Shown piece after piece: positions 16,113 to 23,194 of a DNA stretch of 64,000 bases (the stretch's first letter is position 1; every line of letters starts with the position of its first letter). The DNA is from Limosilactobacillus caccae. GTDB lineage: Bacteria; Bacillota; Bacilli; Lactobacillales; Lactobacillaceae. Location of the stretch: contig NZ_FTOY01000011.1 in assembly GCF_900156885.1 (NCBI RefSeq), forward strand, positions 62,001 through 126,000, in the 5' to 3' direction. Made by a program: the position numbers and the translations under genes. The notes beneath the pieces were generated by a model that saw only the letters and a list, made by a program, of their open reading frames with translations, did no database searches and was not told the DNA's origin.

Positions 16113-17303
16113 ATGACACAATTTAAATTTTCAAAGCGTGTTCCAGCAGATGGTACGGATGCGGTTGGCGCAATTTTACAAGCAGCGGCGGATCCGCAAA
16201 TTATTTCCTTTGCTGGTGGATTGCCGGCACCCGAACTCTTTCCTGTTAAAGAAATGAAAGCAGCGGTCGATCAGGTCTTTGACCAGCACGGCCAAGAAGC
16301 GATGCAGTATGGTGCTGCCAAAGGGGTTACCGCTTTGCGCAAGGTAATCCAGCAGCATGTCAAAGAAAAAGAGGATGTCGAAGCAGAATTGGCAAATGTC
16401 CTCGTGACGACCGGGTCTGAACAAGTGCTGGACCTTGTTGGGAAGGCCTTTGTTAACCCCGGTGATACGGTGTTAGTTGAACAACCAACTTATCTTTGTG
16501 CCCTGGATGTTTTCAAATCTTATGGCGCAGAGTTTGCGGGGGTTGAAATGGATGAGGACGGCATGAAGATGGATGCCCTCGAAAAAGCATTACAAGACCA
16601 CCCCAACACTAAGTTAATCTATACTGTTCCTAACTTCCAAAACCCAACTGGGCGGACGATGACCGCGGAGCGCCGAAAGAAGTTAGCAGAATTAGCTGCG
16701 AAGTATGATGTCTACGTCTTAGAGGATAACCCATACGGGGAGATTCGTTTTGCTGGCGAGCATGTTCCAGCGGTGAAGTCCTTTGACAAGACGGGCCACG
16801 TCTTTTATATGAGTACCTTCTCCAAGACGTTAGCACCTGGTTTCCGTCTTGGCTGGGTAGTTGCCGACGAAGCAGTGGTTAATAAGCTGACCGTCCTCAA
16901 GCAGTCGGCCGACCTGCATACCGATAACCTGGTGCAGTTCGCAGTCGCCCAGTTCTTTGCCACTAATGACGTTGACGCTCACGTTCGCGAAATCAGCGAC
17001 TTGTATGGGAAGCGGAAGAACTTGATGCTGGAAGGAATTAAAAAGTACTTCCCTGCCGGGGTGAAGTATACTGACCCAGAAGGGGGGATGTTCCTCTGGG
17101 TGGAGGTTCCCGGTGTTGATGACACGGTCGAACTATTTAACGAGTGCTTGAAACACAACGTGGCCTTTGTGCCAGGGGATCCTTTCTTTGCGGGAAAGCC
17201 ACAACCAGGGGCCTTCCGCTTGAATTACTCCAACATGAAGGAAGACCAAATTGAAGTTGGCCTGAAGCGGTTAGGTGAAGCCCTTGCCGCAGCGGTCAAG
17301 TAA
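16113..17303 (+). CDS. PLP-dependent class I aminotransferase
   Basis: 396 residues, ATG at 16113 after AAGGAG (a GTG at 16104 overlaps the binding site). Fold-type I motifs: PTYLCALDVF, VPNFQNPTG, DNPYGEIRF, and the PLP lysine in STFSKTLAPGFRLGW. It resembles the 2-aminoadipate/aromatic/branched-chain group (MocR-like catalytic part without a DNA-binding domain). The substrate cannot be fixed; aromatic or branched-chain amino acid transamination is likely. Monocistronic, with a strong terminator after it. Confidence 0.88.
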   Translation: MTQFKFSKRVPADGTDAVGAILQAAADPQIISFAGGLPAPELFPVKEMKAAVDQVFDQHGQEAMQYGAAKGVTALRKVIQQHVKEKEDVEAELANVLVTTGSEQVLDLVGKAFVNPGDTVLVEQPTYLCALDVFKSYGAEFAGVEMDEDGMKMDALEKALQDHPNTKLIYTVPNFQNPTGRTMTAERRKKLAELAAKYDVYVLEDNPYGEIRFAGEHVPAVKSFDKTGHVFYMSTFSKTLAPGFRLGWVVADEAVVNKLTVLKQSADLHTDNLVQFAVAQFFATNDVDAHVREISDLYGKRKNLMLEGIKKYFPAGVKYTDPEGGMFLWVEVPGVDDTVELFNECLKHNVAFVPGDPFFAGKPQPGAFRLNYSNMKEDQIEVGLKRLGEALAAAVK

Positions 17304-17330
17304 ATAAATCTATTCAGCCATTAAAAGAAA

Positions 17331-17378
17331 AGTAAGGCCAACTGCGGTAAATCACGCTTGGTCTTACTTTTTCTTTTT
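17331..17378 (+). terminator. Terminator after the aminotransferase
   Basis: AGTAAGGCCAA (17331-17341) pairs with TTGGTCTTACT (17358-17368) with one G-U, followed by TTTTCTTTTT. Confidence 0.9.
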
Positions 17379-17432
17379 GGACAATTAATGAAAAAATAGT
17401 TATTTCCCCTGTACTTGGAATTATTATATGAC

Positions 17433-17438
17433 TATAAT
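17433..17438 (+). promoter_or_regulatory. Consensus -10 for the polysaccharide cluster
   Basis: TATAAT at 17433-17438. The base stretch 17 upstream (TGTACT) is a poor -35, and TTGGAA is only 12 away. It is the only clear promoter-like element before the cluster. A 6-bp hairpin GTTCAC/GTGAAC lies at 17479-17496. Confidence 0.45.
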
Positions 17439-17502
17439 TGTTACTAATTACTTAGAGTTTAACTATTCGGGAGTTCATGTTCACGCCATTGTGAACGATA
17501 AG

Positions 17503-17540
17503 CATTATTAAAAATTTTCAAAAAGGAGTTTTTAATAATG
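17503..17540 (+). promoter_or_regulatory. Hairpin that buries a start codon and exposes the RBS in the loop
   Basis: CATTATTAAAAA (17503-17514) is perfectly complementary to TTTTTAATAATG (17529-17540), whose last three bases are the start codon of the small membrane protein. The 14-base loop holds AAAAAGGAG. All pairs but one are A-T, so the stem would be weak and temperature sensitive. A translational switch is inferred. Confidence 0.55.
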
Positions 17541-17672
17541 GCTTTAATTAATTTTTTAACAGCATGGACGACAACCACTGTTATCTTGACCTTGTCAGTA
17601 ATGTTTGGTGCTTCATTTATTATTAGCTTTATTTTTTGGCTTACGCACCACCAAAACTTACGCAAAGGCTAG
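17538..17672 (+). CDS. Small membrane protein of the polysaccharide cluster (44 residues)
   Basis: MALINFLTAW to HHQNLRKG, 44 residues. One long hydrophobic span (TVILTLSVMFGASFIISFIFW) and a short basic end, with AAAGGAG 10 bases before the ATG. The stop lies 4 bases before the glycosyltransferase start, which indicates translational coupling. By analogy to small partners of processive glycan synthases (for example PgaD-like subunits) it may assist the GT2 enzyme, but there is no sequence evidence for homology. The start codon is in a hairpin. Confidence 0.7.
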   Translation: MALINFLTAWTTTTVILTLSVMFGASFIISFIFWLTHHQNLRKG

Positions 17673-17676
17673 TTAG

Positions 17677-18978
17677 ATGGTTGCAACGATCTTCACCATT
17701 ATTTGGTGTGTTGCACTGTTTATATTCCTGTTCTATTCGTTGATTAGTTTGCTTTTCCGGGCCTTTTCTTATCCCCGGGATTTTCAACGCTTTGCGGGAA
17801 ATGAACAGCCAGAAGAAGTCGATCAGGAATTACGGTACTTTGTGATTGTGCCATGCTTCAATGAGGCCGCCGTTATCAAAAGAACGATCACCAAACTATT
17901 ATCATTTAAGGAGTTTGAAGTGATTGTAGTTGATGATGCCAGTTCGGATAACTCGGTTGCCGAAATCAAGACAATTAATAGTTCGCGCCTGCACCTCTTA
18001 CGGCGGTACGTGCCAAACGCTCACACGGAGAAGGGGGATGTCCTTAACTTTGCCTTAGACTACCTCTGCCAGATAGTGATCCGGGAAAAGACCCCGTTTG
18101 AGAAAACGATTGTCGGCGTAATTGATGCCGATGCCCAGCTGGCGCCTAATGCGGCCCAACGGCTAAATGCATACTTTTCATCGCCGGCAACAAATGTTAC
18201 CCAGATGCGGGTAAAAATGTACCCGCGCTTTAAAAATGAGTTGCAGATATTGCAGGATATTGAATTTTTCAGCATCAATCATATGTCGCAAATCATGCGG
18301 ATGTATACCAGGACGGTCGGCCTAAGCGGCAACGGCCAGTTCTTCCGGCTGGCGCCAATCCTCAAAAAAATTGGCAACCACCCCTGGGGAAATGCCTTGC
18401 TCGACGACTATGAGCTGACGATCAAAATGATGCTAAAGCGCCTGTACGTCGACTACATGACGGATACCTACGTTTACCAGGAAGCATTGACGTCGCCAAA
18501 ACGGTTTATCCGGCAACGGAGCCGGTGGGTTCAGGGGGACCTAAATTGTCTCAAGTACCTACCGCGGATTGTCAAAAGTAAGGTACTGTCAGTAACCCAG
18601 AAACTGGGAATCTATTATTTCCTGATCCAGCCATGGGTTAACCTGCTAGCGGACTTTGCAGTCATTAGTTTGACAGTCGTGACCCTAATTCACTGGCAGG
18701 ACCGTTTTGCCAGTATGCCATTGGCGATGATGATTGTGTCGCTTTCTGCCTTGCTGGTGATTTCCTTGTTCTGGGGAATTATCTTTGGTTTCTTTTATTA
18801 TCATGACCTCAACCATTTCAATGAGCCGAAGCTAAAACTACGCCAACTGTTAATTTTGCCCCTGGGGATTTCATACATGTATATCATCCTCTTCTTTAGC
18901 ATTATTATGGCCTTTTGGCGGTGGGCTTTTCATGAAAACTCATGGATTAAAACTGACCATGGAAAGAGTGTTAGCTGA
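17677..18978 (+). CDS. Processive GT2 family glycosyltransferase (membrane)
   Basis: 433 residues. A membrane helix at 5-30, a GT-A domain (VIVPCFNEAAVI, VVDDASSDNS, VIDADAQL as DxD, LLDDYELTIKM in place of TED, and QRSRW as Q/RxxRW) and three to four C-terminal helices. This set marks processive enzymes such as IcaA, BcsA and hyaluronan synthases. It probably extrudes a beta-linked polysaccharide; the sugar is unknown, but the UDP-GlcNAc 2-epimerase in the cluster hints at HexNAc. It overlaps the next gene by one base. Confidence 0.9.
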   Translation: MVATIFTIIWCVALFIFLFYSLISLLFRAFSYPRDFQRFAGNEQPEEVDQELRYFVIVPCFNEAAVIKRTITKLLSFKEFEVIVVDDASSDNSVAEIKTINSSRLHLLRRYVPNAHTEKGDVLNFALDYLCQIVIREKTPFEKTIVGVIDADAQLAPNAAQRLNAYFSSPATNVTQMRVKMYPRFKNELQILQDIEFFSINHMSQIMRMYTRTVGLSGNGQFFRLAPILKKIGNHPWGNALLDDYELTIKMMLKRLYVDYMTDTYVYQEALTSPKRFIRQRSRWVQGDLNCLKYLPRIVKSKVLSVTQKLGIYYFLIQPWVNLLADFAVISLTVVTLIHWQDRFASMPLAMMIVSLSALLVISLFWGIIFGFFYYHDLNHFNEPKLKLRQLLILPLGISYMYIILFFSIIMAFWRWAFHENSWIKTDHGKSVS

Positions 18979-19181
18979 TGGCAAACAAAGATAGGTACAA
19001 ATTAACTGCCGAAGAGAAAGCAAAGATGCTAAATGCGCTCGGCATAATGGAAGAGCAGGATGCAAATTCGACCAAAGAAGTGCAGAAGCAACGTAATTAT
19101 GAAGGCTATCAAACTGCCTACAATCTTGGGGAAATCATCGGTGACCTGATTGATGATATTGTTGAGATTTTCATTAAGTAG
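18978..19181 (+). CDS. Small cytoplasmic protein of the polysaccharide cluster (67 residues)
   Basis: 67 residues, no membrane span, charged N-terminal half (ANKDRYKLTAEEKAKML) and an acidic, amphipathic C-terminal helix (LGEIIGDLIDDIVEIFIK). Its ATG overlaps the TGA of the glycosyltransferase, so it is translationally coupled. I do not recognise the family; position suggests a regulator or partner of the synthase. Confidence 0.7.
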   Translation: MANKDRYKLTAEEKAKMLNALGIMEEQDANSTKEVQKQRNYEGYQTAYNLGEIIGDLIDDIVEIFIK

Positions 19182-19193
19182 ATAGGAGAAAGA

Positions 19194-20306
19194 ATGAGAA
19201 AGATTAAAGTAATGTCTGTCTTTGGTACCCGTCCAGAGGGGATCAAGATGGGCCCGGTTGTGCGCGCATTAGCAGAGGATGACCGCTTTTTATCAGTGGT
19301 TGTTTCAACTGGCCAGCACGCTGAAATGCTCCAGCAAGTCTTGGATGTTTTCGCAATTAGGCCCGACTATGACTTGAAAATCATGAAGCCGGGGCAGAGT
19401 CTGACGGCGATAACGATGACGACGATGAGCCGGTTGGAACCAATTGTGCAAAAAGAAAAGCCAGACATCGTGCTTGTCCATGGCGACACCAGTTCCGCTT
19501 ATGCTGCTGCCTTAACGGCATTTTACAACCACGTTGCTATCGGGCATGTTGAGGCGGGATTGCGGACGTGGAATAAGTATTCCCCTTATCCAGAAGAGAT
19601 GAACCGGCAGATGATTGACGATTTAGCCGACTTATACTTTGCGCCAACCGCGACGAGCGCGCATAACTTACGGTTGAGTAACCACCAGCAGGGGATTACG
19701 ATCACCGGGAATACGGCAATTGATGCCTTGCACTACACGATTAACGAAGATTACCACCATGACGTCTTAAATGAAATTGACCCCCACCACCGGATTATCT
19801 TATTGACGATGCACCGGCGGGAAAACTGGGGAATGCCGATGGCAGAGACCTTTAAGGCAATCAAGCACGTGGTTGACCAGCGGCCAGACCTCGAAGTTAT
19901 TTACCCCGTTCACTTGAATCCTAAGGTGCGTGATGTCGCAAATGCGATTCTCGGGAATGATCCGCAGTTTCACCTGATTGACCCGCTGGATGTGGTTGAC
20001 TTTCACAACCTAATGAGCAAGTCGCTGCTCGTGATGAGTGACTCCGGTGGGGTCCAGGAAGAGGCACCAGCTTTGCATAAGCCCGTCCTGGTGCTCCGGG
20101 ATACAACGGAACGACCAGAAGGGGTAGAGGCAGGGACCTTAAAGCTGGTGGGTAACCACTATGATGAAGTTGCCGCCCAGTTGACGTCGTTGCTTGACGA
20201 TCCTGCTGAATACCAGCAGATGAGCCAGGCGCAAAACCCATACGGGGACGGCCATGCCAGTGAGCGGATCCTCGACGCAATCGCTAGCTGGGCAGCCGCT
20301 AATTAA
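19194..20306 (+). CDS. wecB: UDP-N-acetylglucosamine 2-epimerase (non-hydrolysing)
   Basis: 370 residues. Makes UDP-ManNAc from UDP-GlcNAc. Typical motifs: GTRPEGIKMGPV at the N-terminus, VHGDTSSAYAAALTAFY, GHVEAGLRT, PEEMNRQMID, MHRRENWG and SDSGGVQEEAPAL. AGGAG precedes the ATG by 5 bases. It lies 12 bases after the 67-residue gene, so it closes a four-gene operon; the product may feed the GT2 enzyme or wall teichoic acid linkage synthesis. Confidence 0.94.
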   Translation: MRKIKVMSVFGTRPEGIKMGPVVRALAEDDRFLSVVVSTGQHAEMLQQVLDVFAIRPDYDLKIMKPGQSLTAITMTTMSRLEPIVQKEKPDIVLVHGDTSSAYAAALTAFYNHVAIGHVEAGLRTWNKYSPYPEEMNRQMIDDLADLYFAPTATSAHNLRLSNHQQGITITGNTAIDALHYTINEDYHHDVLNEIDPHHRIILLTMHRRENWGMPMAETFKAIKHVVDQRPDLEVIYPVHLNPKVRDVANAILGNDPQFHLIDPLDVVDFHNLMSKSLLVMSDSGGVQEEAPALHKPVLVLRDTTERPEGVEAGTLKLVGNHYDEVAAQLTSLLDDPAEYQQMSQAQNPYGDGHASERILDAIASWAAAN

Positions 20307-20322
20307 AATCTTGAAAAATCCC

Positions 20323-20352
20323 TTTACAGAACTTTTGGAACTATGTTATACT
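20323..20352 (+). promoter_or_regulatory. Promoter of rplJ-rplL
   Basis: TTTACA (20323-20328) and TATACT (20347-20352), 18 bases apart. Confidence 0.75.
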
Positions 20353-20358
20353 CTAAAA

Positions 20359-20475
20359 GTTGATTAATATGACTCTGCCTAAGACTCAGGTGGCGAAAGC
20401 CTTAATCTAATGCCTGCCGAGGAAGAAATGTAAATTCCTTCTCTATGTCTGCGGTCATAGGGATTTTTTTGTAAA
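20359..20475 (+). ncRNA. L10 ribosomal protein leader
   Basis: Conserved L10 leader pieces are seen: GGTGGCGAAAGCCTTAATCT and TGCCTGCCGAGG. It ends in a terminator: TCTCTATG (20440-20447) pairs with CATAGGGA (20456-20463) followed by seven T. Binding of L10-L12 to the leader would favour termination (established for the family). Confidence 0.88.
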
Positions 20476-20509
20476 TCCGATCAAAATACATTGCAGGAGG
20501 TGAAAATTC

Positions 20510-21010
20510 ATGAGTGAAGCAGCTATTGCTAAAAAGGCTGAAATTGTTAAGCAAACTGTTGAATTGATTAACAATGCTGAAACAGCTATCGTTGTTGACT
20601 ACCGTGGTTTAACTGTTGAAGAAGTTACTGACTTACGTAAGCAACTTCGTGACGCCGGTGTTAAGATGTCAGTTATCAAGAACAAGATTCTTGACCGTGC
20701 CGTTGAAGGGACTGACTACGAAGACCTTCGGAGTACCTTTGTTGGCCCAACTGCAGTTGCCTTCTCTGACGAAGACCCAATTGCCCCAGCTAAGATCTTG
20801 AAGAAGTTCGCCGATGACCACGACGCTCTTGAAATCAAGGGTGGCTTCATCGAAAAGAGTGTTAAGACTCTTGACGAAATCAACGAATACGCTACTATGC
20901 CAGGTCGTGAAGACTTGCTCTCAATGCTTGCATCTGCATTACAAGATCCTATGCGGAAGATTGCACGTGCAGTCAAGGCTATTGCCGACAAGGAAGACGA
21001 AGCCGCATAA
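20510..21010 (+). CDS. rplJ: 50S ribosomal protein L10
   Basis: 166 residues, ATG after GGAGGTGA. The N-terminal rRNA-binding part has the typical [20 protein letters not shown]; the C-terminal helix that binds L7/L12 dimers ends at [10 protein letters not shown]. It is first in a two-gene operon with rplL, controlled by the L10 leader. Confidence 0.97.
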   Translation: MSEAAIAKKAEIVKQTVELINNAETAIVVDYRGLTVEEVTDLRKQLRDAGVKMSVIKNKILDRAVEGTDYEDLRSTFVGPTAVAFSDEDPIAPAKILKKFADDHDALEIKGGFIEKSVKTLDEINEYATMPGREDLLSMLASALQDPMRKIARAVKAIADKEDEAA

Positions 21011-21072
21011 TATGCGTGTATCGCTACAATATACAATCAAAATTAATTACCTAAATATTGGAGGAAATAATC

Positions 21073-21438
21073 ATGGCTTTTGATAAGGATGCTATCATTG
21101 CTTCATTAAAGGAAGCATCAATCTCTGACCTTAACGACTTAGTTAAGGCAATCGAAGAAGAATTCGACGTTTCTGCTGCTGCTCCAGTTGCAGTTGCCGG
21201 TGCTGCCGGTGGCGACGCTGCTGCTAAGGACAGCTTCACTGTTGAATTGACTGAAGCAGGTTCTGCTAAGGTTAAGGTTATCAAGGCAGTTAAGGACATC
21301 ACTGGTGCAGGTCTTAAGGACGCTAAGGACCTTGTTGATGGTGCTCCATCTGTTATCAAGGAAGACGTTAAGGAAGACGAAGCTAACGACATCAAGGAAA
21401 AGCTTGAAGCCGCTGGTGCTACTGTTACCCTTAAGTAG
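21073..21438 (+). CDS. rplL: 50S ribosomal protein L7/L12
   Basis: 121 residues; ATG at 21073 follows GGAGG. N-terminal dimer helix, Ala-rich hinge ([19 protein letters not shown]) and the C-terminal factor-binding domain ([19 protein letters not shown]). It forms the flexible stalk that recruits translation factors. Confidence 0.97.
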   Translation: MAFDKDAIIASLKEASISDLNDLVKAIEEEFDVSAAAPVAVAGAAGGDAAAKDSFTVELTEAGSAKVKVIKAVKDITGAGLKDAKDLVDGAPSVIKEDVKEDEANDIKEKLEAAGATVTLK

Positions 21439-21460
21439 TCTAACTTCATTAAATAAAAAA

Positions 21461-21489
21461 GAGGCTAAGCTTTGCTTGGCCTCTTTTTT
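21461..21489 (+). terminator. Terminator after rplL
   Basis: GAGGC and GCCTC arms with inner AGC/GCT pairing, flanked by A and T tracts. Confidence 0.9.
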
Positions 21490-21550
21490 TGCCCTCAACA
21501 TACTTGTTCCCCTAATGTTCTGCAATGAGACAATGAGTTACTATTGAGCG

Positions 21551-21579
21551 TGTTGTTTCGCTAAGGACTATAGTACAAT
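21551..21579 (+). promoter_or_regulatory. Candidate promoter of the DUF5692 gene
   Basis: TACAAT at 21574-21579, with TGTTGT 17 bases upstream (TTGTTT at 15). Confidence 0.5.
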
Positions 21580-21594
21580 AAATGTATAGAAGGG

Positions 21595-21608
21595 CGGAAA
21601 CGCTTTCA
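21595..21608 (-). promoter_or_regulatory. cre site downstream of the promoter
   Basis: Read on the minus strand: TGAAAGCGTTTCCG, which fits TGWAARCGYTWNCW at 13 of 14 positions. It lies after the -10, where bound CcpA would block transcription. Confidence 0.7.
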
Positions 21609-21631
21609 AACTATAATAAGGGGGAGATCTT

Positions 21632-22672
21632 ATGTTGTTCCAAGTTTACGGTGACGGTGCCGGCTGGCAACTGCTTGGCTGGTTACTGGTATTTGTTTGC
21701 TTGATTGTTGCCAACGAGATTGCCCGGCGCAGTCGAATTGGTGGCTTGTTCTTCTTTGTTGTTTTACCGATTGTCCTGACGATATACTTTGCAGTTATTT
21801 ATATTTGTGCGGCACAGGGACAGTCGTGGGCGCTTCATAATCAGACCTATGTCCATATGAACAGCTGGTTCCACTATGCTAAGCTGTATGCGGCAACTTT
21901 CGGTTGTATTGGGTTTATGATTTTGAAGTACCACTGGGGGAAGCTTGGTAAAGCATACTGGTTCAAGTGCTTCCCGTTTGTAATTGTTGCGATTAACATC
22001 TTCATCGCTGTTGGTAGTGACTTCGAATCTGCTATTCGGGGGATGAACGCCTTACAGACGACGGGGAGCCAATGGTGGTTATCTTCGGAAGGTGTTTGGC
22101 TTTACGGTGGTTGGTGGAACGTCTTAAACGGAATCGCCGGCATCATCAACGTCTTCTGTATGACTGGTTGGTTTGGAATTTACTCCTCCAAGAACGAGGA
22201 CGATATGTTATGGCCAGACATGATTTGGCTCTTCATCCTTGCTTACGATGTTTGGAACTTTGAATACACGTACAGCAACTTGCCAACCCACTCATGGTAC
22301 TGTGGGGTTGCCTTATTGCTTGCCCCAACTTTTGCGGCCGCAATTTGGAACAAGGGTGGTTGGATCCAAAACCGGGCCAACACCCTGGCACTCTGGTGTA
22401 TGTTTGCCCAGGTACTGCCAACGTTCCAGGACGGCGGAAAGTTTGCGGTGCTCCCAGTTCTCTACAAGAACGGGGTAATGAACCCTGCCGTTCATCCAGG
22501 GGCTGCTGACCCAACGATGATGGGGGTCATTGCTGTTCTTTCATTAGCAATCAACGTGGTTGTCTTTGCGATTATTTGGAAGCGGGCAAGAAAGATGGGC
22601 GTCAACCCATACACCCAAGAAGTATTCGTTGGTACGAAGGACTTTGAGGAAGCAATGGCACGTGCGAAGTAA
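21632..22672 (+). CDS. DUF5692 family multi-spanning membrane protein
   Basis: 346 residues with about nine hydrophobic segments and many Trp and Tyr residues (GSQWWLSSEGVWLYGGWWNVLNG). No known catalytic or transport motif is visible to me. AGGGGGAG lies 9 bases before the ATG. It resembles proteins annotated DUF5692 in lactobacilli, from memory. A cre site between promoter and start suggests carbon catabolite control, so a role in substrate uptake or sensing is possible but not shown. Flanked by terminators, so monocistronic. Confidence 0.8.
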   Translation: MLFQVYGDGAGWQLLGWLLVFVCLIVANEIARRSRIGGLFFFVVLPIVLTIYFAVIYICAAQGQSWALHNQTYVHMNSWFHYAKLYAATFGCIGFMILKYHWGKLGKAYWFKCFPFVIVAINIFIAVGSDFESAIRGMNALQTTGSQWWLSSEGVWLYGGWWNVLNGIAGIINVFCMTGWFGIYSSKNEDDMLWPDMIWLFILAYDVWNFEYTYSNLPTHSWYCGVALLLAPTFAAAIWNKGGWIQNRANTLALWCMFAQVLPTFQDGGKFAVLPVLYKNGVMNPAVHPGAADPTMMGVIAVLSLAINVVVFAIIWKRARKMGVNPYTQEVFVGTKDFEEAMARAK

Positions 22673-22693
22673 TGATGTAATCATTTTTTCAAG

Positions 22694-22814
22694 ACGGATG
22701 GATATTGACTGCTTACGTTTAAGCAGAATGTTATGAATAACGAAAGGATCATGAAGCACCAAAATGGGTAGTGCTCATGATCCTTTTTTAATACGGATGG
22801 ATATGGCTGCTTAC
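22694..22814 (+). repeat. Direct repeat of 22-23 bases flanking the DUF5692 terminator
   Basis: Copy 1, 22694-22716, and copy 2, 22793-22814, share ACGGATGGATAT and CTGCTTAC and differ only in the middle. They bracket the terminator at 22743. Confidence 0.75.
22743..22787 (+). terminator. Terminator after the DUF5692 gene
   Basis: AAAGGATCATGA + GCAC pairs with GTGC + TCATGATCCTTT (one bulged A), then T residues. Confidence 0.93.
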
Positions 22815-22818
22815 TCTA

Positions 22819-22846
22819 TTGCAATTAAAGCCTAATGGTGTATTAT
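22819..22846 (+). promoter_or_regulatory. Candidate promoter before the inverted-repeat element
   Basis: TTGCAA (22819-22824) and TATTAT (22841-22846), 16 bases apart. A transcript would begin about 25 bases before the inverted repeat. Confidence 0.5.
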
Positions 22847-22876
22847 GAACCATGTAAGCCCTAATTAGTTTACAAG

Positions 22877-23147
22877 AGCAGAATAAAAAGAACCGTATAA
22901 TAAGAAACTTATATTTAATGAATTGATAAAGGATACAAAACGGTGATAAGGATGTATCTTGAGGCAATTGTTAGACTCAATCAGTGTGGTTAAGCGTATT
23001 AGATAAGATGATCAGATTGAGGTAATAATCGTTCTCTAGTCGTAGCCTTATCTTTAGCGAATACATTTTCGTTATGTATCTCATCGTATACATGGATTTT
23101 TCAATTTATAATGTAGGAATTTTATTATACGGTTTTTTTGCCCTGCT
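22877..23147 (+). ncRNA. Long imperfect inverted repeat: structured RNA or MITE-like element
   Basis: AACCGTATAATAA (22891-22903) is perfectly complementary to TTATTATACGGTT (23122-23134). The pairing extends outwards through an A5/T5 stretch and AGCAG/CTGCT (22877-22881 with 23143-23147). Inside, the arms continue with imperfect complementarity, there is a TTGAG/CTCAA hairpin (22959-22980), an ATACAT/ATGTAT hairpin (23061-23079), and GATAAG/CTTATC (23002-23007 with 23047-23052) closes an apical part. Seven T (23133-23139) end the 3' arm. The shape is like a 6S-type or other long hairpin RNA, but I see no decisive 6S sequence; a MITE is the alternative. No open reading frame of note lies in it. 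Confidence 0.5.
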
Positions 23148-23194
23148 TTTATTGTGAGAAGATGTTGGTCATGTAATAAAGGAGTTGGCACTTT

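Noticed and set aside
22694-22814. CRISPR-like repeat pair
   Set aside because: Only two diverged copies with a terminator between them; no array and no cas genes.
22877-23147. Firm call of 6S RNA for the inverted-repeat element
   Set aside because: The overall shape fits but I found no diagnostic sequence, and a MITE remains possible; kept as an open finding.
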